A stretch of 64,000 bases of DNA from CATQHP01 sp965205595 (GTDB lineage Bacteria; Acidobacteriota; Terriglobia; Bryobacterales; UBA6623): contig CBDBHI010000026.1 in the NCBI GenBank assembly GCA_965205595.1, forward strand, positions 62,001 through 126,000. Reading direction: 5' to 3'. The notes beneath the pieces were generated by a model. It was not told where the DNA came from. It searched no databases and worked only from the letters and a program-made list of their open reading frames with translations. Below are positions 9,002-18,448 of the stretch, one piece after another. Made by a program: the position numbers and the translations under genes. Position 1 is the first letter of the stretch. Each line of letters opens with the position of its first letter.

Positions 9002-10210
9002 ATGTCCGCCCGGTTCGTCTGCCTAATTTGTCACAACGAGATCGCGCATCCCAGCGCGGAGTGTCCCTATTGCAAGAGCCGCTCGTTCTTGGCGGAAGGG
9101 GCGACGCCGCGCATTCTCGTCGCCGTATTCGGCGTGATGGCGCTGCTATTCGTCGTTACCGGTTTTTATACGCGATCGTTCAATCGCGAGAGTAGCGACC
9201 GTGGACGCCAACACTACGCCTCCGCCCAGGCATTAGCCGCACTTGCGGATTACGAGCAGGCCGCCGAGCACTATCGCGATGCGCTGCTCTACTCGAGGGA
9301 CAACTCGGAGTACCGATTGGGCCTGGCGCTAGCGTTGTTCGAGTCCGAGCGCTATATCGAGGCACAAAACCACCTCATGGAGCTGCGGCCCGACGACCCA
9401 ACCTCGGGAATCGTCAACCGCTTGTTGGCCCGCCTCGCGGCCGACGACGAGCGGATCGACGAGGCTGTCACCTACTACAGAACGGCGATCTACGGTCGAT
9501 GGGGCGGCGATGCCGAGCAAGCGCGATTGCGTTCGCGACTCGAACTGGTTGACTTGCTCGATGAAAACGAGCGCCCTCGTCAGCTTACAGCCGAGTTGCT
9601 TGAGTTGCTCGATGTTGCGCCCGACGATCGCGGCATCAAGCTTCAACTGGCGGGCTTGCTGCTCAAGACACAAGTCGCCGATCGGGCATCCGCTTTATAT
9701 GAAGAGCTGCTTCGCGGCGATCGGAAAGACCGCGAGGCACTTGTCGGGCGGGCCGAGGCAGAGTTCCTGCTGGGCAATTACATTACGGCAAGGTCACACT
9801 TTATCTGGGCGAATGAGGTCAGCGAAGACCCGTTGGCCACGGAGCGGATCGACCTCTGCAACCGCATCGTCCAACTTGATCCAACGCGGCGCGCCATCAC
9901 GACCCAAGAGAGACTTAGGCGCAGCAGGGAACTGGTCGAGCGCAGCGCGGTATTTGTGAACTACTGTCGCAATCCAGCAGGCGTCGATTTCGTCGGCGCT
10001 CTTCCCGGCGTTCCAGAGGAGCTCGCCGGCCCACTTGGCCGAACTCTCGACCTGCTAGACAGCAAGACCCGTCAGCGCGCAACCGATGAAAACATCGAGG
10101 CCAACATTCTCTTGGCCGAGGAAACCTGGAATGCCCGAGAAGCGGTGTGCGCCGGCATCGATCATGACGACGAGCCCTTACGGCTCGTACTGGCGAAGCT
10201 CTCGCGATGA
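9002..10210 (+). CDS. Membrane-anchored zinc-ribbon TPR protein
   Basis: 402 residues. The N-terminus has a two-pair zinc ribbon (CLICHNEIAHPSAECPYC, residues about 7-25), then one membrane helix (ILVAVFGVMALLFVVTGFY, about 38-56), then tetratricopeptide-like helical repeats (about 70-290) such as ALADYEQAAEHYRDALLYS. The C-terminal 110 residues are not recognised. TPR scaffolds bind other proteins; the zinc ribbon would be cytoplasmic and the repeats periplasmic if the helix runs inside to outside. Its TGA overlaps the ATG of the CLC gene (ATGA, 10207-10210), so the two are translationally coupled and may act together. Confidence 0.8.
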   Translation: MSARFVCLICHNEIAHPSAECPYCKSRSFLAEGATPRILVAVFGVMALLFVVTGFYTRSFNRESSDRGRQHYASAQALAALADYEQAAEHYRDALLYSRDNSEYRLGLALALFESERYIEAQNHLMELRPDDPTSGIVNRLLARLAADDERIDEAVTYYRTAIYGRWGGDAEQARLRSRLELVDLLDENERPRQLTAELLELLDVAPDDRGIKLQLAGLLLKTQVADRASALYEELLRGDRKDREALVGRAEAEFLLGNYITARSHFIWANEVSEDPLATERIDLCNRIVQLDPTRRAITTQERLRRSRELVERSAVFVNYCRNPAGVDFVGALPGVPEELAGPLGRTLDLLDSKTRQRATDENIEANILLAEETWNAREAVCAGIDHDDEPLRLVLAKLSR

Positions 10211-11958
10211 ACCCAATTGGAAAACTCGCAAAGGGAGTTTGGGCCGTCAGCCGCAAGGGCCCCGTCCTCGAGGAAGCTCAGCGATTTCTGTTGCTTTCGA
10301 TCGTTATCGGGATTTTTTCAGGCCTAACAGTCGTCTGCTTTCACATCTCGATTGAATTCCTAAATTGGAATACGATCCACTCTCTTGGCCGATCGAGCGA
10401 TATTTGGAGAATCGTCTGGCCGGCGATTGGAGGTGGCACCGCCTACCTGCTCGTCTACTTCGTCTTCCCAACCGCTCGCGGCACCGGCGTCAACTACACA
10501 AAGGCCGGGGTGTATGCCTCTGACGGCTACGTTCCGTTCAGCAGCGTCATCGGCAAGTTTTTGAGCAGCACCCTGTCGATTGGCTCGGGCAATCCAATGG
10601 GACCCGAGGATCCCGCGCTACAGATGGGCGCCGGAATTGCCTCGCTGCTAGGGCGTGTCTTTCATTTGACCCGCGACCATATGCGCTTGATCGCACCGAT
10701 CGGCGCTGCCGCCGGCATCGGTGCGGCGTTCAATACTCCAATCACCGCGGTGCTCTTCGTGATGGAAGAGGTGATGTCTTCATGGAATGCCGGTGTGCTC
10801 GGCTCGATCGTGCTTTCAGCGGTGTCGGCGGTTGTGGTCAGCCGTTGGTTTCTAGGTGATGACCCACTTTATAGTGTTCCGGAATTTGAGCTGACTGACT
10901 ATTCTGAACTGTTCGTCTACGCCGCAATCGGAGTCGCAGGTGGCTGTCTTTCGGCCTTGTACACAAGATACGCGACTGCCCTGCGAGGACGCGTCCTAAG
11001 GCAGAGGCAGTGGGTCAAGTTCGTTTTACCGATGACCGCCGGCCTGTTTATCGGGGTCATCGGTTACGAGGTTCCCGGTATTCTCGGCGCTGGCTACGAG
11101 TCAATCGACAGTGCCTTGCATGATCGATTTACGTGGGAATTTCTGCTGCTGCTGGGTGGCCTCAAGATCCTGACCTCAGCGCTCTGTCTCAGCGCCGGGA
11201 CACCCGGTGGCATGTTCGCTCCTGCACTATTTATCGGCGCAATGATCGGTGGCGGTCTTGGCGGAATGGCCGACCTCTATTGGCCCATGCCGACCAGCTC
11301 GACAGGCGCTTACGTTTTGGTCGGGATCGGCACGTTTTTTGCCGGCCTGTTTCGCGCGCCGATGACCTCGGTCTTCATGGTGTTTGAAATCAGCGCCAAT
11401 TACGTGATCATCCTGCCGGTCATGATCGCGAATACCATCTCGTATCAAATTTCGCGGCGAATGCAGCCTGACTCGCTTTTCCACATCTTGGGCCACCAAG
11501 ACGGACTAGATCTTCCATCGGTTGAGGAACAGCGCGAGGCACCCGTGTTGCGCGTTGAGAACGCGATGAAGAGGGACGGCGGGCGCGTGGTTCCCGCCAG
11601 GGGGGCCACCGTCGGCGAGGCACTCGACAAGCTCGACCAAGATGGCGCCTCGGCGATCCTAATCGATTCGAGCTACGGACGCTGGATCTGGGTCAGTCGT
11701 CGAGACCTAGAGCGCGCCGCCAAGAGCGGGCAGCGCGCGGAATTGATCAAAGATGCCATCCCGACACGTTCGGTAATTCGGACCTACCCGGATCTCCCGT
11801 TGGACCAAGCGCTTCGAAAACTCGGCGTCTATCCGGTACTGCCGGTGGCCAGCCGCGTTAACCCCAACTACATGGTCGGTACGCTGACGCTGTCCGACGT
11901 ACACCGAGCCTATGGCATCCCTAAAGAGAGTCTTAAAGACAGCGCCGACGGGGGATAG
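10207..11958 (+). CDS. CLC-family chloride/proton antiporter with C-terminal CBS pair
   Basis: 583 residues. The CLC filter motifs are present: GSGNP (126-130, for GSGIP) and GPEDPALQMGA (132-142, for GREGPTVQIG), with E134 standing where the gating glutamate of CLC-ec1 (E148) lies. The second filter block appears as LSAGTPGGMFAPALFIGA. About ten or more membrane helices fill residues 25-430. The last 140 residues are a CBS-domain pair, the usual nucleotide-sensing regulatory module. Keeping the gating Glu suggests an exchanger rather than a channel. It is coupled to the upstream zinc-ribbon TPR gene by a four-base overlap. Confidence 0.92.
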   Translation: MNPIGKLAKGVWAVSRKGPVLEEAQRFLLLSIVIGIFSGLTVVCFHISIEFLNWNTIHSLGRSSDIWRIVWPAIGGGTAYLLVYFVFPTARGTGVNYTKAGVYASDGYVPFSSVIGKFLSSTLSIGSGNPMGPEDPALQMGAGIASLLGRVFHLTRDHMRLIAPIGAAAGIGAAFNTPITAVLFVMEEVMSSWNAGVLGSIVLSAVSAVVVSRWFLGDDPLYSVPEFELTDYSELFVYAAIGVAGGCLSALYTRYATALRGRVLRQRQWVKFVLPMTAGLFIGVIGYEVPGILGAGYESIDSALHDRFTWEFLLLLGGLKILTSALCLSAGTPGGMFAPALFIGAMIGGGLGGMADLYWPMPTSSTGAYVLVGIGTFFAGLFRAPMTSVFMVFEISANYVIILPVMIANTISYQISRRMQPDSLFHILGHQDGLDLPSVEEQREAPVLRVENAMKRDGGRVVPARGATVGEALDKLDQDGASAILIDSSYGRWIWVSRRDLERAAKSGQRAELIKDAIPTRSVIRTYPDLPLDQALRKLGVYPVLPVASRVNPNYMVGTLTLSDVHRAYGIPKESLKDSADGG

Positions 11959-11990
11959 GCGCGATGTGCCGAACGTTTACAGGTTCCCCG

Positions 11991-13397
11991 TTAGTCGTCT
12001 TTCCAGCGGTAATACCCAATATCTGTAGGAATAATCTGCTTCGTCGTCGATCGCCAGTTTTCGATGGTCGGCGCGCCGGCGGCATCGAAAAATCCACGCA
12101 GGCGCTTCTGCATCGTCAGCCTTCGTTCGCGATATTCGGGTTTTCCAACTCGGTTGATACTTTCGCCCGGGTCGTCCTCCAGATCGAATAGTTCGTTTGG
12201 CCAACCGTCGGCGCGCTCGACGTATTTGAGGTTTTCCGTGCGCACGGCGCGCGTGTATCCAAACTCGAAGTAGAGTTCGTTCGGCCACGTCGGCGACTCT
12301 CCTCTCAAGAATCCCGCGTAGCTGCGCCCCACGCGCTCAGTGGAACTCTCGGTGCTAGCGCCAAGATAGTCGAGCAGGGTAGGGAAGAAGTCGTAGCTTG
12401 AGACCATCGCCGACACTTCACGCCCCGCTTCGATTCGACCAGGCTGATTCCAGATCAGTGGAATTCGAATCGACTCCTCGAACATGTTGAAGGGGATCGT
12501 CGCGTTTCCCTTGCCCCAGACTCCGTGGTGCCCACAGTTGAAACCTTGGTCGGCCGAAAACACAACAACAGTGTTCTCGCGAATTCCTAGTTCATCCAAC
12601 TTGTCAACCACCCGGCCGACATTGGCATCGACGCCGCTCACCAGAGCGGAATAACTCGTATATGACTCACGGTTGCCGTGGTTGCTTTCGAATCGGCCGC
12701 GGCGCTGCGGATGCAGATCCATACGCGGAAAACATCCGAATTCGGAGTCGTCATAGTGACGACGATATTTTTCCGGCTGATAGTCGTACGGGCTATGAGG
12801 AGCGAAAAATGGCACGACCAGACAGAACGGGCCGTCGCGGTGTTTCTCGATGAAGTCGATAGCGCCGTCACCGACAAAGTCCGTCTTGTAGCCAGTTTCC
12901 TTGACGCTAGTCCCGTTCACGAAAAACTCGGTGTCTTTGTAGCCGCCACCACCTCGCGGCGCGGTGTTCCAGTGGTCGAACCCCGCCTGCGCCGTCGTGT
13001 CGTGGCCAAGATGCCACTTGCCAACGAGTCCGCATGTATAGCCTTTAGCTTTTAGGACATCCGCGAAAGTCTCGTGGCCCGCGAGGAAGCGAGTACTCTT
13101 CGGGCCGTAGCTATCATCCGGCAACAAGAAATCTTGCACGCCATGGTGTGACGGAAGCTTTCCGGTGTAATACGTCGCGCGCGACGGGGAACACACCGGC
13201 GTACAGGCGAAGGCACGAGTAAATCGCATGCCCTCGGCGGCCAGGCGGTCGAGGTTCGGAGTGTGCATCTCGTCACAGCCGTACGACCCCAGCGACCAAG
13301 CGCCGTGATCGTCAGTCATAAAAAAGACAACATTGAGCGGCCGGCTCTGCGCCACGGCAACCGCGGGGACAAGGGAGAGAAAGCTTCGTCGCGTCAT
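11991..13397 (-). CDS. Tat-exported sulfatase (type I, formylglycine)
   Basis: 468 residues. TRRSFLSLVPAVAVAQ is a short Tat-type signal. The sulfatase signature CSPSR (C69-R73), within CTPVCSPSRATYYTGK, carries the Cys that is converted to formylglycine by a maturase. FFMTDDHGAW gives the metal-binding Asp pair. HHGVWGKGNATIPFNMFEES and the YELYFEFGY-like C-terminus resemble the heparan-N-sulfatase/sulfatase-A group that acts on polysaccharide sulfate esters. It would release sulfate in the periplasm, which fits the sulfate-assimilation operon at 26-28.5 kb. No carbohydrate lyase or glycosidase is adjacent. Confidence 0.93.
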   Translation of the reverse strand: MTRRSFLSLVPAVAVAQSRPLNVVFFMTDDHGAWSLGSYGCDEMHTPNLDRLAAEGMRFTRAFACTPVCSPSRATYYTGKLPSHHGVQDFLLPDDSYGPKSTRFLAGHETFADVLKAKGYTCGLVGKWHLGHDTTAQAGFDHWNTAPRGGGGYKDTEFFVNGTSVKETGYKTDFVGDGAIDFIEKHRDGPFCLVVPFFAPHSPYDYQPEKYRRHYDDSEFGCFPRMDLHPQRRGRFESNHGNRESYTSYSALVSGVDANVGRVVDKLDELGIRENTVVVFSADQGFNCGHHGVWGKGNATIPFNMFEESIRIPLIWNQPGRIEAGREVSAMVSSYDFFPTLLDYLGASTESSTERVGRSYAGFLRGESPTWPNELYFEFGYTRAVRTENLKYVERADGWPNELFDLEDDPGESINRVGKPEYRERRLTMQKRLRGFFDAAGAPTIENWRSTTKQIIPTDIGYYRWKDD

Positions 13398-13499
13398 GCC
13401 GCTGACAAGAATATCAGCTAAGAGTGAGGCTGCTCGATTACCAGAGACGCCTCTGAAACCACAGCAACTGGGGAAAGCGTGGCCTCAACCCAACGCCCG

Positions 13500-14054
13500 C
13501 TAAGCGTGCGATTCGTGAGTGCAAGCAAACGTATCGGGGACGCCGTTCTTATTCAGCTCGTCGATTCCGATCTTCGAGGTGTAATAACCCTCAATCGTCA
13601 GACGCTTGAGGCGCGCGAAAAACTCGGCGCCGGTCTTGAGTTCCTGATCTTCCGAACCGTCAAGAGATTCCAGCATGGCGACCTGATGTGATTCGTCGAG
13701 TCTCACAAACGGAGCGTTGTGCTGGTCGATCGAGCGCCCGTCGAGCCAGCCGAGCCCTTTGATGAACGCATGACCCTTGTCTTTCTCAACGTCGTGCAGC
13801 ATCAAATCGACGTATTCGTTGACCTTGGCCGCCTTCGCTCCAGGAGTATCGGTTTCAGGGATGATCAGCTCGGTAAGCGCAATGACCGTCTCGTTTTGGT
13901 GCGCATCGAATAGCAACGGTGTCCAAGCCTCTGTGCCGGCCGTCGCCGCGGCTGCCGGTGCGGCCGCGATGTGCGTAACGTGCGGAGCGGCCTGCGTCGC
14001 GGCTGCGACCCCACTTCCCACCAGCGCTGTTTTGATCAAATCACGTCTATTCAT
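13500..14054 (-). CDS. Gluconate 2-dehydrogenase subunit 3-like Tat protein
   Basis: 184 residues from the ATG at 14054, chosen because GAGG lies seven bases upstream and MNRRDLIKTALVGSGVAAATQ is then a clean Tat signal. The mature part (LTELIIPETDTPGAKAAKVNEYVDLMLHD, later FFARLKRLTIEGYYTS) matches the gluconate 2-dehydrogenase subunit 3 family, small partners that carry FAD-dependent GMC oxidoreductases across the membrane. No GMC dehydrogenase lies next to it, so it is an orphan here. The next gene on the same strand is the sulfatase, 103 bp away. Confidence 0.85.
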   Translation of the reverse strand: MNRRDLIKTALVGSGVAAATQAAPHVTHIAAAPAAAATAGTEAWTPLLFDAHQNETVIALTELIIPETDTPGAKAAKVNEYVDLMLHDVEKDKGHAFIKGLGWLDGRSIDQHNAPFVRLDESHQVAMLESLDGSEDQELKTGAEFFARLKRLTIEGYYTSKIGIDELNKNGVPDTFACTHESHA

Positions 14055-14399
14055 ACGAACCTCAAGCGAGCTGCTTATTGTAGCGAACGGAACGGGTCGA
14101 CCGAGGCCGGCGGATGTGCGTCTCAATTCTGTCCGTAAGGAATCTATATACGCAATTTCCGCGCAAATCCGGCGTGAGCTGCGTTTGAGCCGCGCGCGGC
14201 ACAAACGCGAGATCTTCCGCGGCAACGGAGCGTAGCCGCGGAGTGTCGCGAATGTATCTCGGAAACTCAAATGGTCGCAGCGTCTCATTTGCTAACGTCG
14301 ATGTGTTGTGGCTCTGAAAAGCGCTCGCGGACTTCAACCACGATCTGCCGTCGTTCGAAAGCGTCGTCGCCAGAAATCCCAACTCTCAGACGTGTCGCA
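14055..14399. other. Divergent intergenic region
   Basis: 345 bases between the leftward Tat subunit gene and the rightward putative metalloprotease. Open frames cross it on both strands, but they look like extensions of the neighbours without family resemblance. Both promoters must lie here; I could not pick out convincing -35/-10 boxes. No RNA gene or repeat seen. Confidence 0.5.
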
Positions 14400-15128
14400 G
14401 TGCGGACTAGACTGACGTTTCGAGCAACTGTCTTACTCGGACTGCTGGCGGTCGCATTAAACGCGCAGTTCTCGCCGTGGAGCGAAGCGCGCTTCGCCGA
14501 GGCAGACCTACGTTCGGTCTCGGAGTCCGAAATCTATCCCAAGCTCGACCGGCCTAAAAACTTCACGCTCAACGCTACGGTCGTCTTCGCCCGTGGTACC
14601 GCGTGGAGCGAATCTCGCGCTCTGCGGCAGATCCGCAAGACTGCCGAAACGTTCCGCGCCTGCGAAATTGGCCTTGGTCGGGTGTGGCTTGGGAGGGTTA
14701 AAATTCCTAAGCCACAGCGCGTCATCGACGTCGAAGCCGTAGAATCCGGCAGCCAAGTACCCCGCAACGTGCGGGTGCTCTCCGAACACCTTCCAGCCGC
14801 TGTCGACTATCCAGTGGCCTTTCTAATCGGCCGGGTCGACGGAGATCGATCGCTAGCGCGATCGTATCGAAGTGATGACCCGGCCAACACGCGAGTACCT
14901 TATCTCAACACTGCTTGGATCGGCTTCGAAGCCCATTGGATTCCGCGCAAGGACGAGCTCTATTCGCCACTCGCTCATGAGTTCGCGCACCTGCTGTGCC
15001 GCTGCGGTCACGAGACGACTGATCAACGCCACCTGTTGCATTCGGCTCGAAATTTCCTCTCATCCAGTGTGCTTCCCGAGCACTGCGACCGCATGCAACA
15101 GAGCCCCCTCGTCTCCCCAAACGACTGA
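14400..15128 (+). CDS. Putative secreted metalloprotease-like protein
   Basis: About 242 residues from a GTG at 14400, chosen because a signal peptide follows directly (RLTFRATVLLGLLAVALNAQ). An in-frame start at 14271 would add 43 residues of no evident character. Near the C-terminus LAHEFAHLLCRCGHE contains HEFAH, a zincin-type HExxH, followed by a Cys-x-Cys-x-x-His cluster. The remainder (YPKLDRPKNFTLNATVVFAR, IGLGRVWLGRV) is not recognised. A zinc metallopeptidase is suggested by the single motif only; substrate unknown. Confidence 0.6.
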   Translation: MRTRLTFRATVLLGLLAVALNAQFSPWSEARFAEADLRSVSESEIYPKLDRPKNFTLNATVVFARGTAWSESRALRQIRKTAETFRACEIGLGRVWLGRVKIPKPQRVIDVEAVESGSQVPRNVRVLSEHLPAAVDYPVAFLIGRVDGDRSLARSYRSDDPANTRVPYLNTAWIGFEAHWIPRKDELYSPLAHEFAHLLCRCGHETTDQRHLLHSARNFLSSSVLPEHCDRMQQSPLVSPND

Positions 15129-15348
15129 TTTATCAACGCGTTGCGGGTCGCTTAATCGACCAAAAGAATTCGTATCCGCCCCATAAAAATTATCTTCTTG
15201 CTTGCTACAGGGGCCTTTCCTAGAGTGGATGTTTACGGCGCACCATGTCGTTGCGCTCATTCGTGTCCGATGACAAACAAATAGTTGTGTCGCTTTCGTT
15301 TTCTCAAGCTTTAGCGGCCGCTAGTTGATCCAGATTGAAGGGGAACCC

Positions 15349-16713
15349 GTGATAAAGTTTCTATCGACAACACTCATCGTTGGAGTCTGCGCGATGGGCC
15401 TAGTGGCCGCGCCGGTGCCCACGATAACCTCCGCATCCGATTCCGGCAATGCCGAACTTCGCGAGGAGGTCAACTCGTTGAGGGAACGCTTACTGCGCCT
15501 CGAAGCGATCCTCGAAAAGATGAATACAACTGAGCGGGCTGCCGCGCCGTCAGCACCAATCGTCGCCGCTGCCTTACCCGCCAAGGAAGTCAACCTCGAT
15601 GGGTTGGAAAATAACGTCTACATCCGGCCAAACATCGTCACCGATGCCGAGCCCGCTGACGAAATTCCCGTCGGCATCGCCAGCAGCGGCGGCCAGTCGA
15701 TCAGCTTTACCGGCCTTCTGGACACCTACTACACGTACAACTCCAACAATCCCGACGACGGCCAAAACACTCTCTACTACACCAACCCGAACTCGCGCGG
15801 ATTCGGCCTCAACCAGGCGAAACTCGAAATCGATGCCTCCGGCGACGGTCCAGTCGGCTTCCGTTCCGACATCTGGTTTGGTTCGGGCGCGCGTCTGTTC
15901 CGCGACGGCCTCGAACCGGGACCGCTCGAAGACGTGATCTACCTGCAGCAGGCATACGGCTACTATCAGTTTGGTAATGGCGCGGAACTCGACGTCGGTC
16001 TGTTCGGCACGATCGCCGGTCTCGAAGTCGCCGAATCGCACCTAAACTGGAACTACACGCGCGGCATCCTGTGGGCCTGGAACGAGCCCTTCTCGCACCT
16101 CGGCGCGAAGCTTAGCGTACCGGTCACCGACACCTTCACGACGACCTTCCTGCTGGTCAACGGCTTCGACAATGCATTCGATCAAAACACTGGAAAGTCG
16201 TACGGCCTGCAGGGCTCGTTCGCTCCGAACGATCGTTTCAACACGACTCTCACCTGGATCAACGGTCCGGAAAATTCGCTCACAAACGACGGCTGGCTGA
16301 AAAACTTAAGTTGGAACGCCTACGCCGGCGTGCATGAGAGGTTTGAGCTCATGGTCAATCTCGACTACATCCAAGCGAACGACCCGTCCGGCATCAGCGC
16401 CACTTCGTGGGGCATGGGTGGATATGCCCGTGTCCACCTCACCGACCAGGTTCGCATCGCCAACCGCTTCGAGTTCATGGACGATCAGGAAGCGCGCTCA
16501 ACGGGCGTCAAGCAGACCCTGAAGGAAAATACCTTCACATTTGAAATTCAGCCGGTCAAGGATGATCCCCGTTTCCTGACGCGGTTTGAGTATCGCCGTG
16601 ACTGGTCCGACGTCGACTTCTTTGGCTGCAGCAGCTGTGGCGCTTCGGGATTCGAGAAGAGTCAAAACACCTTCACAGTGGGAATGATGTGGGTGTTTGG
16701 TCCAAAGGACTAG
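15349..16713 (+). CDS. Outer-membrane beta-barrel porin (BBP2-like)
   Basis: 454 residues. Start is GTG at 15349 with GAAGGGGA just upstream. A signal peptide ends near VAAPVP. A short coiled coil follows (AELREEVNSLRERLLRLEAI), then from about residue 105 a long beta-barrel with alternating aromatic strands, e.g. SISFTGLLDTYYTYNSNNP, WAWNEPFSHLGAKLSVPVT and LLVNGFDNAFDQNTGKSYG, ending VGMMWVFGPKD. The terminal hydrophobic strand fits outer-membrane assembly. The family is widespread in Acidobacteriota and Planctomycetota; the solute is unknown. A strong terminator follows 27 bp after the stop, so it is transcribed as a single gene. Confidence 0.85.
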   Translation: MIKFLSTTLIVGVCAMGLVAAPVPTITSASDSGNAELREEVNSLRERLLRLEAILEKMNTTERAAAPSAPIVAAALPAKEVNLDGLENNVYIRPNIVTDAEPADEIPVGIASSGGQSISFTGLLDTYYTYNSNNPDDGQNTLYYTNPNSRGFGLNQAKLEIDASGDGPVGFRSDIWFGSGARLFRDGLEPGPLEDVIYLQQAYGYYQFGNGAELDVGLFGTIAGLEVAESHLNWNYTRGILWAWNEPFSHLGAKLSVPVTDTFTTTFLLVNGFDNAFDQNTGKSYGLQGSFAPNDRFNTTLTWINGPENSLTNDGWLKNLSWNAYAGVHERFELMVNLDYIQANDPSGISATSWGMGGYARVHLTDQVRIANRFEFMDDQEARSTGVKQTLKENTFTFEIQPVKDDPRFLTRFEYRRDWSDVDFFGCSSCGASGFEKSQNTFTVGMMWVFGPKD

Positions 16714-16739
16714 CTGCTTCAAAAACGAACCATCAAACC

Positions 16740-16769
16740 AAAAGCCGCGGGACTCGTCCCGCGGCTTTT
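16740..16769 (+). terminator. Intrinsic terminator after the porin gene
   Basis: A perfect 13-bp stem: arm 16740-16752 (AAAAGCCGCGGGA), loop CTCG, arm 16757-16769 (TCCCGCGGCTTTT). The A/T flanks make it work in either direction, but only the porin ends here. It isolates the porin from the HypA-like gene. Confidence 0.93.
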
Positions 16770-16802
16770 GTACGTCTGGGTGGTGCTAAACTCGGCGGCA
16801 AG

Positions 16803-17174
16803 GTGCGAGAGGACGGCATCGCTCATGCCATGTTGCAGGCGCTTCGTGAGGAGCTTGCGACTCGCCCAGGCACAAAGGTTCGTCGGCTGCTCGTCAAGGT
16901 CGGCGAGTTAACCGACGTCGATCCGCGAGATCTCGAGCGCTCATTCGAAACGCTGACGAGTGGGACTGAGATGGCGTCACTAGATGTCGAGATCGAGCCC
17001 TGCCCTCGCAAACACAGGTGCCGGCAGTGCGGCTTGGAATTCACCGTCATCGGCGAGGAGTACCACTGCCCCAGTTGCCGCTCGCGCCAAACGAGCAGGG
17101 TCGGTGGAGCGGAGCTAGAGCTTAGCTTTGTCGATACCGAGGATCTCTGGTCGGCAATTCTCATCACGTGTTGA
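16803..17174 (+). CDS. HypA-like nickel/zinc metallochaperone
   Basis: About 123 residues from GTG at 16803. The layout follows HypA/HybF: N-terminal alpha/beta part with VRRLLVKVGELTDVDPRDLERSF, then a zinc hairpin with two CxxC pairs (CRQC ... CPSC), then ELSFVD. HypA delivers nickel to [NiFe]-hydrogenase and binds it through the N-terminal Met-His-Glu. Here the start reads M-R-E-D-G-I-A-H-A, so the conserved His2 is replaced by Arg; H8 is the nearest His. No hyp or hydrogenase genes are in view. It may be a divergent HypA that does another job. The start is the weak point, but no in-frame MHE exists upstream before the terminator. Confidence 0.8.
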   Translation: MREDGIAHAMLQALREELATRPGTKVRRLLVKVGELTDVDPRDLERSFETLTSGTEMASLDVEIEPCPRKHRCRQCGLEFTVIGEEYHCPSCRSRQTSRVGGAELELSFVDTEDLWSAILITC

Positions 17175-17266
17175 TCGATGCGCACCAGCCCATACGCGCC
17201 ACTGATAAGCTGTGTCATGGCGATCCAACCATCGACTCAAAAAATTCCCGCTGGCCTCGCATCGCA

Positions 17267-18361
17267 ATGACTATCTGGGACCTAGAAACACCCGCCCTAC
17301 TTGTTGACCTTGACCGCCTCAAGGCCAATCTCAAGCGAGTTGGCAACTACTGCTCCGAGCACGATATTCGATTGCGTCCTCACGTAAAGACGCACAAGAC
17401 TCCCGACATTGGCCGGATGCAGCTTGACCGCGGCGCCGTGGGCTTGACTGTCGCCAAAGTCGGCGAGGCCGAAATCATGGTCGCCAGCGGTACCCCTGAC
17501 TTGCTAGTTGCCTACCCAGTGCTGGGCGAGTCGAAGTGGGCCAGGCTGATGGAGGTCGCCAAGATCACCAACGTCACCGTGGCGCTCGACAACGTTGAGT
17601 CCGCCTGCGGCCTTGCCCGGCACGGAGCGTTTGCTGGGGTCGAAATCGGCATCCTAGTCGAGGCTGATTTGGGAATGAGGCGCTGCGGCCTCGAACCCGG
17701 CGACGCGCTGCTAAGTCTTGCCAAGGAAGTCTCGACGATGCGAGGTCTGCGGCTCGACGGCTTAATGTTCTATCCCGGTCACGTAAACTTGAGCAACCCA
17801 GAAGGTGAAGCTGCATTTGAAAAAGTCGGGCGTGATCTCGAGGGCATCTACGGCGATTTTCAGCGCGCCGGTCTGCCGCTGAATATTGTCAGCGGCGGCT
17901 CAAGTCCGACCCTCTTCCACTCGCATCATCTGCCGGGGCTTAGCGAGATCCGGCCGGGCACATACGCCTTCAACGATTGCACTCAAGTGGCGATGGGCGC
18001 CTGCGAATGGGAGGATTGCGCCGTGACGATCATGACCACCGTGATCTCGACGCCGCGCAAGGGTGCCGCGATTATCGATGGCGGGTCGAAAACGTTCACC
18101 TCAGACCTGGCTCGCCCCGACGGTGGCGACAGCTACGGCCGCGTCACCGAGCAGCCGGCCATCCGATTTCACAAAATGAGCGAAGAGCACGGATTTCTTG
18201 ACATCCGCGACGCTGAACGCAAGGTGCGCATCCGCGATCGCCTACGCATCGTCCCCAATCACGTCTGCGTCGCCGTTAACATGCATGAGAAAATCTACGG
18301 CATCCGCGGCGAGGCAATCGAGGAAGTGTGGAGAGTCGAAGGCCGCGGTAAACTGCAGTAA
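17267..18361 (+). CDS. DSD1/D-threonine aldolase-like PLP enzyme (alanine-racemase fold)
   Basis: 364 residues from ATG at 17267, where TIWDLETPALLVDLDRLKAN matches the usual family start. RPHVKTHKTPDIGRMQL carries the PLP-binding lysine. GILVEADLGMRRCG, VSGGSSPT and IRPGTYAFND are typical PLP-barrel motifs. The C-terminal beta domain has PNHVCVAVNMHEK, the H-x-C zinc site of D-serine dehydratase/D-threonine aldolase enzymes. It would cleave or dehydrate a D-hydroxy amino acid. The RidA gene 87 bp downstream is a sensible partner, because RidA clears the reactive enamine/imine released by such PLP dehydratases. Confidence 0.88.
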   Translation: MTIWDLETPALLVDLDRLKANLKRVGNYCSEHDIRLRPHVKTHKTPDIGRMQLDRGAVGLTVAKVGEAEIMVASGTPDLLVAYPVLGESKWARLMEVAKITNVTVALDNVESACGLARHGAFAGVEIGILVEADLGMRRCGLEPGDALLSLAKEVSTMRGLRLDGLMFYPGHVNLSNPEGEAAFEKVGRDLEGIYGDFQRAGLPLNIVSGGSSPTLFHSHHLPGLSEIRPGTYAFNDCTQVAMGACEWEDCAVTIMTTVISTPRKGAAIIDGGSKTFTSDLARPDGGDSYGRVTEQPAIRFHKMSEEHGFLDIRDAERKVRIRDRLRIVPNHVCVAVNMHEKIYGIRGEAIEEVWRVEGRGKLQ

Positions 18362-18448
18362 ACCGCTTGTTTTCAACATCGACGGCGTGGACCGTAATCA
18401 GCTCTTGTCCAGCATCACCTTTCCCAAATCAGTAGGAGACGAGTAGAA

